Source of the DNA: Mesorhizobium australicum
Lineage (GTDB): Bacteria > Pseudomonadota > Alphaproteobacteria > Rhizobiales > Rhizobiaceae
Assembly (NCBI RefSeq): GCF_900177325.1
Contig: NZ_FXBL01000004.1
Span: 3,472,001 to 3,536,000, forward strand
Length of the DNA stretch: 64,000 nucleotides
Direction of reading: 5' to 3'
Shown here: one piece after another, positions 44,468-53,168 of the stretch
Layout: every line of letters begins with the position of its first letter
How positions within the stretch are numbered: the first letter of the stretch is position 1
Notes under the pieces: model-generated
Seen by the model: only the letters and a program-made list of their open reading frames with translations
Database searches by the model: none
What the model was told of the DNA's origin: nothing
Position numbers and translations under genes: made by a program

Positions 44468-45088
44468 GTGGCGACGGACAGAAGCAAGAGGGCCGAGCGC
44501 ATTCTCGTCATCGCCTGCGGGATGATCGCCCGCGAGGTGCTGGCGGTGAAGGCGCAGCTGCGCCTCGATCATCTCGACCTGACCTGCCTGCCGGCCGACT
44601 TCCACTACACGCCCGACCGCATCCCCGCCGCCATGGACAAGGCGATCGTGGAGGCCAAGGCAGAGGGCTACGAGCACATCCTGGCCGGCTATGCCGATTG
44701 CGGCACCGGTGGAATGCTGGACCGGGTGCTGGAGAAGCACGGCGTCGAGCGGGTGGCGGGGCCGCACTGCTTCGCCTTCTATCAGGGCATGGCCGCCTTC
44801 GAGGCGATCGGCGACGATGACATGACGACCTTCTACATGACCGACTTCCTGTGCCGGCAGTTCGACGCCTTCTTCATGAAGCCGCTCGGCCTCGACCGCC
44901 ATCCGGAACTGGCGAAGGACTATTTCGGCCACTACGAGAAGCTGGTCTATCTCGCGCAGACCGACGATCCGGCGCTCGAGCAGGTGGCCGAAAAAGCGGC
45001 AAAGATGCTCGGGCTCGCTTATGAAAAGCGGCGGACGGGATATGGCGACCTCGCGCCGGCACTGGCAAGGGCGGTCGCGGCAACATGA
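44468..45088 (+). CDS. DUF1638 protein of the corrinoid region
   Basis: 206 residues. Conserved-looking features: ILVIACGMIAREVLAV at the start, GYADCGTGGMLDRVLEK and GPHCFAFYQG, in which three Cys could bind metal or a corrinoid, and a long C-terminal helix pair. DUF1638 genes are known to occur beside MttB-type methyltransferase genes, as here. The start is uncertain; GTG 44468 was used because residues before it show no conservation pattern. The activity is unknown; a corrinoid-related accessory role is inferred from neighbours. Confidence 0.75.
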   Translation: MATDRSKRAERILVIACGMIAREVLAVKAQLRLDHLDLTCLPADFHYTPDRIPAAMDKAIVEAKAEGYEHILAGYADCGTGGMLDRVLEKHGVERVAGPHCFAFYQGMAAFEAIGDDDMTTFYMTDFLCRQFDAFFMKPLGLDRHPELAKDYFGHYEKLVYLAQTDDPALEQVAEKAAKMLGLAYEKRRTGYGDLAPALARAVAAT

Positions 45089-45140
45089 AAGCGCCGGATT
45101 GTTCGTCCTTGGTCGTTGGACAGCCCAACGGAGCAGATGA

Positions 45141-45719
45141 ATGACGTGCTGCAGACTGGTGCTTGCCGCCCTCGCCTTCCTCGTCCCGTCCGCCTCCTGG
45201 GCGACCGGCGAGATCGAAGGCCTGATTACCAAGGCAGACCGCGAGAGGCTGGCGAACTATGAGACGACGCGGGCGGACGCGCTGAAGGAGGCGCGCGAGG
45301 GGGGCAGCGCGGAGGAGATCGCGATCCTCGACAAGGTCGTCGACGCGCGCCAGCAGTCCTGGTCCGGCTTCGACATGACGGGCGACTGGCAGTGCCGCAC
45401 GATCAAGGCCGGCGGCTTTGCGCAACTGATCGTCTACGGCTGGTTCAAGTGCCGGGTGACCGACGACGGTTCGGGCTGGACGCTGACGAAGCTGACCGGC
45501 TCGCAGAAAACAAAGGGCCGCTTCTTCACCGACAGCGACTTCCGCCAGACCTATCTCGGCACCTTTGCTGTGAACGACGATCCGTTTCCGGCCTACGGCA
45601 AAGGTCCGGAGACCGATCAGGCGGGCTACGCTTTCCTGATGTCGCCGACATCCTGGCGCATCGAGTTTCCGGCGCCCTATTACGAATCGAAGCTCGACAT
45701 CCTCGAATTCCGCCGCTGA
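45141..45719 (+). CDS. DUF4893 protein, exported
   Basis: 192 residues with a signal peptide (LAALAFLVPSASWA) and a DUF4893-type domain (GFDMTGDWQCRTIKAGG, FTDSDFRQTYLGTFAVNDD). Two Cys in WQC and FKC may form a disulfide. No function is known; many bacteria of this order have it. It starts shortly after DUF1638 but no coupling is evident. Confidence 0.85.
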   Translation: MTCCRLVLAALAFLVPSASWATGEIEGLITKADRERLANYETTRADALKEAREGGSAEEIAILDKVVDARQQSWSGFDMTGDWQCRTIKAGGFAQLIVYGWFKCRVTDDGSGWTLTKLTGSQKTKGRFFTDSDFRQTYLGTFAVNDDPFPAYGKGPETDQAGYAFLMSPTSWRIEFPAPYYESKLDILEFRR

Positions 45720-45819
45720 GGTTCTTTTCCGGCGGTCGAGGCACTATGTCATCAAGGATTAACGGCTGTTTGCACATTCTGTGACAGGGTGTGCCAAGAG
45801 GGATGGCGTGAGACAGGGC

Positions 45820-46476
45820 ATGGACGAACACGAGCAGCAGGCTCTGCCTGGGACGCCGCGGCGCCCGCAGCCGGCACGCCTGTCGTCGCTGTTCGAACGC
45901 CTCGCGGCGGAGGGCGACGGCCCGATCACCGTGGCCGAGATCCGCACCGCGCTCGGCGATCGCAGCCTGGCGACGTTGCTGATCTTCTTCGCGGTCATCA
46001 ACCTGATCCCGCTGCCGCCGCCCTCGTCAGCGATTCTGGGACTGCCGCTGCTGATCGTCGCCGCGCAGATGCTCTACGGTTCGACCAGCGCCTGGCTGCC
46101 GAAGCGCATCTTAAACATCTCGCTGACGCGCCCGCAGTTCCGCGGTGCGATGGACCGCATCGTGCCGTGGCTCACCAGGCTGGAGAAATACATCCGGCCG
46201 CGCTACTGGCCGTTCTGGCCAAAGCAGGGCGAGCGCGTCGTCGGCGCGATCTCGCTGTTCCTGGCGATCATCGTGACGCTGCCTATCCCGCTCGGAAACT
46301 GGTTTCCGGCCTTCTCGATCACCTTGCTCGGCTTCGCGCTCTCGGAGCGCGATGGCGTCATGCTGGGCGTCGGCGCGCTGGCCGGCCTCTTCGCTCTTCT
46401 CGTGATCGGGCTGGTGATCGGATCGGCGGGTGCGGCACTCGGCTTCGTCTGGTCGCACATGGGCGCGATCTGGTAG
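45820..46476 (+). CDS. ExoD family membrane protein
   Basis: 218 residues with about five hydrophobic segments and the ExoD-type pattern LGDRSLATLLIFFAVINLIPLPPPSS. In Sinorhizobium meliloti ExoD affects exopolysaccharide and alkali tolerance. The start was set at ATG 45820 because the preceding 13 residues do not match. It lies between DUF4893 and the PF13769-like gene. Confidence 0.85.
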   Translation: MDEHEQQALPGTPRRPQPARLSSLFERLAAEGDGPITVAEIRTALGDRSLATLLIFFAVINLIPLPPPSSAILGLPLLIVAAQMLYGSTSAWLPKRILNISLTRPQFRGAMDRIVPWLTRLEKYIRPRYWPFWPKQGERVVGAISLFLAIIVTLPIPLGNWFPAFSITLLGFALSERDGVMLGVGALAGLFALLVIGLVIGSAGAALGFVWSHMGAIW

Positions 46477-46599
46477 TTTCGCCTTCTCGACACTCGTCCT
46501 GAACACGGCGTCGCTTTTGAAGGCACCCGCGTCGTGCCGCAACAAGCAGCCCGTCCGTGCTTTCGGCAATGCTCGCGATGCAATCGAGGAGGAAGGCCT

Positions 46600-46902
46600 A
46601 TGGCCGATCTGATCGTCGTCTACTGGCGGGACATTCCGGCGCAGGTGATCGTGAAAAAGGGTCGCCAGACCGCCAAGCGCGAGCTGTCGCTGCGCTTTAC
46701 GGAAGCGATCGACCTGGCCGCGATGCGCTCGGGCGCCGGCGACACCGACGCCTATCTCGCCGAATGGCGCAAGGCCGACCCCGTGCCCGTCAGCGACGAG
46801 CTGGAAGCCGAGGCAGACAAGGCGACGGCCGCGCTCGAAGCCGCCTACGACCGCGACCGTCTGGTGGCCCTCGCCAAAGCTGGGGGCCGGGACAATGCCT
46901 GA
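46600..46902 (+). CDS. PF13769-type (virulence factor domain) small protein
   Basis: 100 residues, with MADLIVVYWRDIPAQVIVKKG at the start and the later YLAEWRKADP and ALEAAYDRDRLVALA segments of the PF13769 family, which is named after plant-pathogen work but has unclear function. It starts the chain PF13769-MetV-MetF-methyltransferase-activase, and its stop overlaps the next ATG by eight bases, so it is part of that C1 operon. A metabolic accessory role is more likely than virulence here. GAGGAAGG precedes ATG 46600. Confidence 0.75.
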   Translation: MADLIVVYWRDIPAQVIVKKGRQTAKRELSLRFTEAIDLAAMRSGAGDTDAYLAEWRKADPVPVSDELEAEADKATAALEAAYDRDRLVALAKAGGRDNA

Positions 46903-47533
46903 AACCCTGACATCGACAACGCCGTCCGACGCAGCCGCCGCGACCCCGCCCTCGGCGCCGGTCGGCGTCACGCAGGCGACCGTGGTCAAGAAATCGGCGC
47001 CGAAGAGCGACTACAAGCCAGCCGACGTGTCGCCGCAGCGCCGCGTGCAGCGCTCCTACGCGATCCGCCTCTGGTCGATCCGCCATTCGCGCGGGCTCGA
47101 ATGGTTCTATGCCCGCTTTGCCGACCTCTTCCTGCTTTTGCATCCGGTGTGGAAGGGCATCGGCTACAGCCGGGTCGAGGCGCCGGTGAAGTTCGTCGAG
47201 AAGCGGGTGAAAGGCTTCATGTTCGACTGCCGCATGTGCGGCCAGTGCATCCTGTCCTCGACCGGCATGTCCTGTCCGATGAACTGCCCCAAGCAGCTGC
47301 GCAACGGCCCCTGCGGCGGCGTGCGCGCCAACGGCAATTGCGAGGTCGAGCCCGACATGCCCTGTGTCTGGGTGAAAGCCTGGGAAGGCTCGCGCAACAT
47401 GGTCCATGGCGACGCGATCCTGAACCTGCAGAAGCCGGTGGACCAGTCGCTGCGCGAGACCTCGGCGTGGCTGCGGGTGACGGCGCAGGCAGGCGCGGCG
47501 AAGGACCAGGCCCGCGCGGGAGCCGGCGCATGA
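46895..47533 (+). CDS. MetV-like protein (methylenetetrahydrofolate reductase C-terminal domain)
   Basis: 212 residues. After a disordered Ala/Pro/Thr N-terminus (about 1-55), residues 100-175 form a Cys-rich domain, FDCRMCGQCILSSTGMSC, with PMNCPKQLRNGPCGG following, the MTHFR_C (PF12225) signature also found in acetogen MetV, where it binds iron-sulfur or zinc and partners MetF. It lies before and overlaps the MetF-like gene (ATGA at 47530-47533). A complex oxidising methyltetrahydrofolate is likely. Confidence 0.85.
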   Translation: MPETLTSTTPSDAAAATPPSAPVGVTQATVVKKSAPKSDYKPADVSPQRRVQRSYAIRLWSIRHSRGLEWFYARFADLFLLLHPVWKGIGYSRVEAPVKFVEKRVKGFMFDCRMCGQCILSSTGMSCPMNCPKQLRNGPCGGVRANGNCEVEPDMPCVWVKAWEGSRNMVHGDAILNLQKPVDQSLRETSAWLRVTAQAGAAKDQARAGAGA

Positions 47534-48633
47534 CGCCGATCCTGCCCCTGCAGCCCGACGAGAACCCGGCCGGCGTGCACCTGCCGCTGGAGCCCCTGCC
47601 CGGCCACACCTCGCGCGGGCGGCTGGAGCGCATCCTGCGCCGGGGCGAGTTCGCGGTCACGACGGAGCTCAACCCGCCCGATTCGGCCGATCCCGAGGAC
47701 GTCTACAACCGCGCGAAAATCTTCGACGGCTGGGTGGACGGCATCAACGCCGTCGATGCGTCGGGCGCGAACTGCCACATGTCCTCCGTCGGCATCTGCG
47801 CGCTTCTGACTCGCATGGGTTACGCCCCGATCATGCAGATCGCCTGCCGCGACAAGAACCGCATCGCCATCCAGGGCGACGTGCTGGGCGCCGCCGCCAT
47901 GGGAGTGGCCAATATATTGTGCCTGACCGGCGACGGCGTGCAGGCGGGCGACCAGCCCGGCGCCAAGCCGGTGTTCGACCTCGATTCCAGTTCGCTGCTC
48001 GAAACGATCCGCATCATGCGCGACAACGGCAAGTTCCTGTCGGGCCGCAAGTTGACGACACCGCCGCAGCTCTTTCTCGGAGCCGCGGTGAATCCGTTCG
48101 CACCACCCTACGATTTCCGTCCTATCCATCTCGGCAAGAAGATCGCCGCCGGCGCGCAGTTCATCCAGACGCAGTACTGCTTCGACGTGCCGATGATGAA
48201 GACCTTCATGGCCAAGGCCCGCGACCTCGGCCTGCTGGACAAGGTGTTCCTGCTGGTCGGCGTCGGGCCGCTCGCCTCTGCCAAGACGGCGAAATGGATC
48301 CGCTCCAACGTGCCGGGCATCCATATTCCGGACACGGTGATCCAGCGGCTGGAAGGCGCGCAGGACCAGAAGAAGGAAGGCAAGCAGCTCTGCATCGACA
48401 TCATCAACGAGGTGAAGGAGATCCCCGGCGTCTCCGGCATCCACGTGATGGCCTACCGGCAGGAGGAATATGTCGCGGAGATCGTCAGCGAATCCGGCGT
48501 GCTGCGGGGGCGCCGTCCGTGGAACCGCGAGGCCGCGCGCGACGAACTCGTGGTGGCCGAGCGTATGCGCCATCTGCGCGAGGACGCGCCCGACCAGGCA
48601 CCGCAGAAGATCGTCGAGCGGGTGGGCCACTGA
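47530..48633 (+). CDS. MetF-like methylenetetrahydrofolate reductase
   Basis: 367 residues with a flavoprotein TIM barrel. Conserved features include the FAVTTELNPPDSADPEDVY start, the NILCLTGDGVQ segment (FMN/FAD loop), and FIQTQYCFDVPMM. With MetV it probably oxidises 5-methyl- to 5,10-methylenetetrahydrofolate, feeding methyl carbon from corrinoid demethylation to the folate pool, the reverse of the usual biosynthetic direction. It overlaps MetV at the start and is followed by the methyltransferase gene after 60 bases. Confidence 0.88.
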   Translation: MTPILPLQPDENPAGVHLPLEPLPGHTSRGRLERILRRGEFAVTTELNPPDSADPEDVYNRAKIFDGWVDGINAVDASGANCHMSSVGICALLTRMGYAPIMQIACRDKNRIAIQGDVLGAAAMGVANILCLTGDGVQAGDQPGAKPVFDLDSSSLLETIRIMRDNGKFLSGRKLTTPPQLFLGAAVNPFAPPYDFRPIHLGKKIAAGAQFIQTQYCFDVPMMKTFMAKARDLGLLDKVFLLVGVGPLASAKTAKWIRSNVPGIHIPDTVIQRLEGAQDQKKEGKQLCIDIINEVKEIPGVSGIHVMAYRQEEYVAEIVSESGVLRGRRPWNREAARDELVVAERMRHLREDAPDQAPQKIVERVGH

Positions 48634-48693
48634 GGCCGCTTGACAGCAGATGAGAACGACCGACAAGTCCCGCTATCCTTTGAGGAGACAGGA

Positions 48694-49761
48694 ATGACCC
48701 GCACGATCGTCGCTTCGGCGACCCGCGAAATCGTCATTGGCTTCGACCAGCCCTTCTGCGTGATCGGCGAGCGGATCAATCCGACCGGCCGCAAGGTGCT
48801 GAACGAGGAGCTGGAGCGCGGCGATTTCTCGCGCGTGGCATCCGACGCCGTCGCCCAGACCGAGGCAGGTGCGACCGTTCTCGACGTCAATTCGGGCGCA
48901 GTCTTCTCCAACATGATGGCGCAGGACCCGCGCTATGCCGACAACAACTTCGTCGAGCCGATGCTGATGCCGAAGCTCATCGAGACAGTGCAGGCGGCAG
49001 TGGACACGCCGATCTGCATCGATTCGTCCGTTCCCGGCGCGCTCGAAGCTGGCCTTCAGACCGCCAAGGGCCGCCCGCTCGTGAATTCGGTGACGGGCGA
49101 GGAAGAGCGGCTCGAAAAAGTGCTGCCGCTGGTCAAGAAATACAATGTCGCCGTGGTTGCCATCTCCAACGATGACACCGGAATTTCGGAAGACCCGGAC
49201 GTGCGCTTTGCGGTGGCGAAGAAGATTGTCGAGCGCGCCGCCGACTTCGGTATCCCCGCCCATGACATCGTGGTCGACCCCCTGGTCATGCCGATCGGCG
49301 CAATGGCGACTGCCGGCCATCAGGTTTTCACGCTGGTGCGTCGCCTGCGCGAGGAGCTCGGCGTCAACACGACGTGTGGGGCATCGAACATCTCGTTCGG
49401 CCTGCCCAACAGGCACGGCATCAACAACGCCTTCCTGCCAATGGCCTATGCCGCCGGCATGACGAGCGCGATCATGAATCCGGTGGCGCTGCCGGTCGGC
49501 CCGACCAAAATCGCTGAGAAGAAGGCCGAGGTCGAGGCAGCAGGTATCGTGCTGCCGCCGGACATGGACGACGAGACTTTTGTCAAGCTGTTCGGCCTCG
49601 GCTCGACAAAGCCTCGGCCCGGCAAGGAAATGGAGGCGATCCGCGCCGCCAACTTCCTGCTCAATCAGGACACGGGCGGCGCGGCATGGATCAATTTCAA
49701 TCGTGATCCGGGCGCAGCGCCTCGTGGTCGTAACCGCGAAGGGCGGCGGTCGCGGGGCTAA
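48694..49761 (+). CDS. Methyltetrahydrofolate:corrinoid methyltransferase (pterin-binding)
   Basis: 355 residues with a DHPS-like barrel. INPTGRKVLNEELERGDFS and the later GASNISFGLPNRHGINNAFL match MtgA/MtvA/AcsE-type enzymes, which move a methyl between the corrinoid protein and tetrahydrofolate. The C-terminal tail (RGRNREGRRSRG) is low complexity. It links the corrinoid protein encoded at 41942 to the MetF/MetV pair. GGAGACAGGA precedes ATG 48694. Confidence 0.9.
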   Translation: MTRTIVASATREIVIGFDQPFCVIGERINPTGRKVLNEELERGDFSRVASDAVAQTEAGATVLDVNSGAVFSNMMAQDPRYADNNFVEPMLMPKLIETVQAAVDTPICIDSSVPGALEAGLQTAKGRPLVNSVTGEEERLEKVLPLVKKYNVAVVAISNDDTGISEDPDVRFAVAKKIVERAADFGIPAHDIVVDPLVMPIGAMATAGHQVFTLVRRLREELGVNTTCGASNISFGLPNRHGINNAFLPMAYAAGMTSAIMNPVALPVGPTKIAEKKAEVEAAGIVLPPDMDDETFVKLFGLGSTKPRPGKEMEAIRAANFLLNQDTGGAAWINFNRDPGAAPRGRNREGRRSRG

Positions 49762-49791
49762 AGATCGAGCCCGCATCGCTTGCGTATTGTC

Positions 49792-51852
49792 ATGAACGCC
49801 TCGCCCACCGATCCCCTCGTCCTGTTCATGCCCTCGGGTAAGCGTGGCCGCTTCCCCGTCGGCACGCCGGTGCTCGATGCGGCGCGCCAGCTCGGCGTCT
49901 ATGTCGAGAGCGTCTGCGGAGGACGGGCGACCTGCGGCCGCTGCCAGATCGAGGTGCAGGAAGGCAATTTCGCCAAGCACAAGATCGTCTCGTCCAATGA
50001 CCACATCTCGCCACGCGGGCCGAAGGAGGAGCGCTACGATCGGGTGCGCGGCCTGCCCGAGAACCGGCGCCTGTCCTGCTCGGCCACGATCCAGGGCGAC
50101 CTCGTCATCGACGTGCCGCAGGATACGGTGGTCAATGCGCAGGTGGTGCGCAAGGCCGCGTCCGACCGGATCATCGAGCGCGATCCGGCGATCCAGCTCT
50201 GCTATGTCGAGATCGAAGAGCCCGACATGCACAAGCCGCTGGGTGACCTCGACCGGCTGAAGATCATGCTCGGCAAGGACTGGGGCTTCGACAACCTGCT
50301 CGTCTCGCAGCACCTGATTCCCGATGTGCAGAAGATCCTGCGCAAGGGAAACTGGGGGGTCACGGCCGCCATCCATCGCGACCTCGAGGCCTCGCGCCCG
50401 AACATCATCGCGCTGTGGCCGGGCCTGCACAACGAGGCCTACGGGATCGCTTGCGACATCGGCTCGACCACGATCGCGATGCATCTGGTCTCGCTCCTGT
50501 CCGGCCGCATCGTCGCGTCATCCGGCACATCCAATCCGCAGATCCGCTTCGGCGAGGATCTGATGAGCCGCGTGTCCTACGTCATGATGAACCCGGACGG
50601 GCGCGAGGCGATGACCAAGGCCGTGCGCGACGCGATCAGCGACCTGATCGGCAAGGTCTGCGCGGAGGGTGGTGTCGACCCGGACAACATCCTCGACGCG
50701 GTGTTCGTCGGCAACCCGATCATGCACCACCTGTTCCTCGGCATCGATCCGACCGAACTCGGCCAGGCGCCCTTTGCGCTCGCCGTTTCGGGCGCCGTGC
50801 ATACCTGGGCGCGCGACATCGGCATCAAGATGAACTACGGCGCGCGCATCTACATGCTGCCCTGCATCGCCGGCCATGTCGGCGCGGACGCGGCTGGCGC
50901 CACGCTCTCCGAAGGCCCCTACCGGCAGGACCGGATGATGCTCCTGGTCGACGTGGGTACCAATGCGGAGATCGTGCTGGGCAATCGCGCCCGCGTCGTG
51001 GCGGCCTCCTCGCCGACCGGCCCCGCCTTCGAGGGCGCGGAAATCTCCTCCGGCCAGCGCGCCGCGCCCGGTGCGATCGAGCGCGTGCGGATCGATCCCG
51101 CGACGCTTGAGCCGAAGTATCGCGTCATCGGCGTCGACAAGTGGTCTGACGAGGGCGGCTTCGAGGAAGCGGCGAAGGCGACCGGCGTGACCGGCATCTG
51201 CGGCTCGGCCATCATCGAGGTGGTCGCGGAAATGTATCTGTCGGGCGTCATCTCGGAGGACGGCGTGGTGGACGGGTCGCTCGCCGCCCGCTCGCCGCGC
51301 ATCATTCCGAACGGCCGGACCTTCTCCTATCTGCTGCGCGACGGAGAGCCGCGCATCACAGTCACCCAGAACGACGTCCGCGCGATCCAGCTCGCCAAGG
51401 CGGCGCTCTATGCCGGCGTGAAGCTTCTGATGGAGAAGCAGGGCGTCGACCATGTCGACACGATCCGCTTCGCCGGCGCGTTCGGCTCCTTCATCGACCC
51501 GAAATACGCCATGGTGCTGGGCCTCATACCCGACTGCGACCTCGCCGAGGTCAAGGCCGTGGGCAACGCGGCCGGCACCGGCGCGCTGATGGCGCTTCTC
51601 AACCGCGAGCACCGCCGCGAGATCGAGCGCGAGGTCGCCAGGATCGAGAAGATCGAGACAGCGCTGGAGCCGCATTTCCAGCAGCTGTTCATCGACGCCA
51701 TGGCGCTGCCGAACAAGGTCGACCCGTTCCCGAAGCTCGCCGCCGCGGTGAAGCTTCCACCGAAAAAGCTGCTTGCCGAAGGCGAAGCGGGCGACGGAAC
51801 ACCGCGCCGGCGCTCGCGCGAGGAACGCGCGGCAAGGCGTACCCGCGACTGA
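49792..51852 (+). CDS. RACo-like ASKHA-domain ferredoxin (reductive activator of corrinoid proteins)
   Basis: 686 residues. N-terminal 2Fe-2S domain with Cys42, Cys48, Cys51 (SVCGGRATCGRCQ) and Cys96, a middle domain, then an ASKHA ATPase with GIACDIGSTTIAMHLVS and LLVDVGTNAEIVLGN (phosphate-binding loops) and SSPTGPAFEGAEISSGQRA. RACo proteins use ATP to drive reduction of inactive Co(II) corrinoid back to Co(I), needed because oxygen or side reactions oxidise cobalamin. A C-terminal Arg-rich tail ends the protein. It completes the corrinoid demethylation set. Confidence 0.9.
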   Translation: MNASPTDPLVLFMPSGKRGRFPVGTPVLDAARQLGVYVESVCGGRATCGRCQIEVQEGNFAKHKIVSSNDHISPRGPKEERYDRVRGLPENRRLSCSATIQGDLVIDVPQDTVVNAQVVRKAASDRIIERDPAIQLCYVEIEEPDMHKPLGDLDRLKIMLGKDWGFDNLLVSQHLIPDVQKILRKGNWGVTAAIHRDLEASRPNIIALWPGLHNEAYGIACDIGSTTIAMHLVSLLSGRIVASSGTSNPQIRFGEDLMSRVSYVMMNPDGREAMTKAVRDAISDLIGKVCAEGGVDPDNILDAVFVGNPIMHHLFLGIDPTELGQAPFALAVSGAVHTWARDIGIKMNYGARIYMLPCIAGHVGADAAGATLSEGPYRQDRMMLLVDVGTNAEIVLGNRARVVAASSPTGPAFEGAEISSGQRAAPGAIERVRIDPATLEPKYRVIGVDKWSDEGGFEEAAKATGVTGICGSAIIEVVAEMYLSGVISEDGVVDGSLAARSPRIIPNGRTFSYLLRDGEPRITVTQNDVRAIQLAKAALYAGVKLLMEKQGVDHVDTIRFAGAFGSFIDPKYAMVLGLIPDCDLAEVKAVGNAAGTGALMALLNREHRREIEREVARIEKIETALEPHFQQLFIDAMALPNKVDPFPKLAAAVKLPPKKLLAEGEAGDGTPRRRSREERAARRTRD

Positions 51853-51931
51853 GGCGGTTACGAAAGGCCGGCCCGGCGGCGTGGAGATGAAACCGGCCGC
51901 CGCTATCCGCCTCCCCTCAAAGGAGGCTGAC

Positions 51932-52105
51932 ATGTTCCCGTTCGACATGATTGCCCGCTACGCACAGCGCCGCCGCGACGCGCGCAGACGACGCCGCATG
52001 GAGGAACTGCTGGACGCGCTCGATCCCGAGATCAGGCGCGACATCGGCTGGCGCAGGAAACGCAGGCGTCGGCCGCCCTATGCCTGGGGCATGCCGGACT
52101 CTTGA
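51932..52105 (+). CDS. DUF1127 small protein
   Basis: 57 residues, Arg-rich, with LLDALDPEIRRDIGW, the DUF1127 (YjiS-like) core, and ARYAQRRRDARRRRRMEEL before it. In alphaproteobacteria such proteins influence phosphate, small RNA and carbon metabolism. AAAGGAGG precedes ATG 51932. It lies between the RACo-like gene and the hydrolase pair. Confidence 0.8.
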   Translation: MFPFDMIARYAQRRRDARRRRRMEELLDALDPEIRRDIGWRRKRRRRPPYAWGMPDS

Positions 52106-52175
52106 CCCAGCCGGCAAACGGATCGATCTTTGCGCAAGGGGAGGAACGAACATCCGTCGAGTGGGTTCTGCGCGC

Positions 52176-53123
52176 ATGCCCAGCCTCAAGTCCCGTATCG
52201 TCTCCCTCTATCTTCGCAGCACCCGCAAGAAGGCCTTTGCCAGCGCGGCGGAAATGAACCGCTGGATCGCGCGCGCCCGCACCCTCGAGGACCACCGACC
52301 GCCCGCCTCTGTTGCGCGACGCCTGGACATCGCGCGCCGCGAGGTGTTCGGCTCTCCGGTCTACGATGTCGCGCCGCGCGGCGGCCATGTCGAGAAGCGG
52401 ATTCTCTACCTGCACGGCGGCGCCTATGTGTTTGAAATCACGCCATTCCACTGGCGGCTGATCGCCGAGATGGCGGAACGTCTCGACGCCCGCATCACCG
52501 TGCCGGTCTATCCGCTCGCGCCCGAACATCGCTTCGAGGAGATGTTCGGAATGGTGATGCAGACCTATCGCAGGATGCTGGCGGAGGAGCCGGCCGGCGA
52601 GATCGTCTTCATGGGCGATTCCGCCGGCGGCAACATGGCCGTGGTGCTGACCATGATGGCGGCCAAAGAAGGCCTGCCCGGCCCGGACCGCCACGTGCTG
52701 ATCTCGCCCGGCCTCGACATGACGCTGGAGAATCCCGACGTCGCACAGGCAGCGCGGCTCGATCCCTGGCTCGACATCGAGGGCGGCCTGGAGGCGATCC
52801 GCCACTATGCGCCGCATCTCGACCGCGCCGACTGGCGCATCAGCCCGATCAAGGGCGACCTCTCGGTGCTGCCGCCGATGCTTATCCTCGCCGGCGAGTT
52901 CGACCTTTTGACGCTGGACACGATCCGCTTCGCCGACCTCGCCCGTCGCGCGGGCGTCGAGGTGGAGCTCGTGGTCGAGCCCGGCATGATGCATGTCTGG
53001 CCGCTGATCGACATGCCCGAGGCCCGCCGCGCGCGGAACCTGATCGTCGAGTTCCTGAACAGCGACGCGCCGGGCCGTGATCGCCGGCGAATGACCGAGG
53101 CCGCCAGCTTGCGGGCGTATTGA
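52176..53123 (+). CDS. Alpha/beta hydrolase, HSL/BDS-type (first of tandem pair)
   Basis: 315 residues. LYLHGGAYVFE is the oxyanion loop and FMGDSAGGNMAV the nucleophile elbow of hormone-sensitive-lipase-like esterases; the Asp is in GEFDLLTLD and the His in GMMHVWPL. The N-terminal KSRIVSLYLRSTRKKAFAS is shared with the next gene. Substrate is probably a short-chain ester. ATG 52176 was selected because it aligns with the paralogue's start. Confidence 0.88.
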   Translation: MPSLKSRIVSLYLRSTRKKAFASAAEMNRWIARARTLEDHRPPASVARRLDIARREVFGSPVYDVAPRGGHVEKRILYLHGGAYVFEITPFHWRLIAEMAERLDARITVPVYPLAPEHRFEEMFGMVMQTYRRMLAEEPAGEIVFMGDSAGGNMAVVLTMMAAKEGLPGPDRHVLISPGLDMTLENPDVAQAARLDPWLDIEGGLEAIRHYAPHLDRADWRISPIKGDLSVLPPMLILAGEFDLLTLDTIRFADLARRAGVEVELVVEPGMMHVWPLIDMPEARRARNLIVEFLNSDAPGRDRRRMTEAASLRAY

Positions 53124-53168
53124 CTAAGCGGGTGGCCGCACCTCTACTCCCGCGCCTGGGAGGACGCC

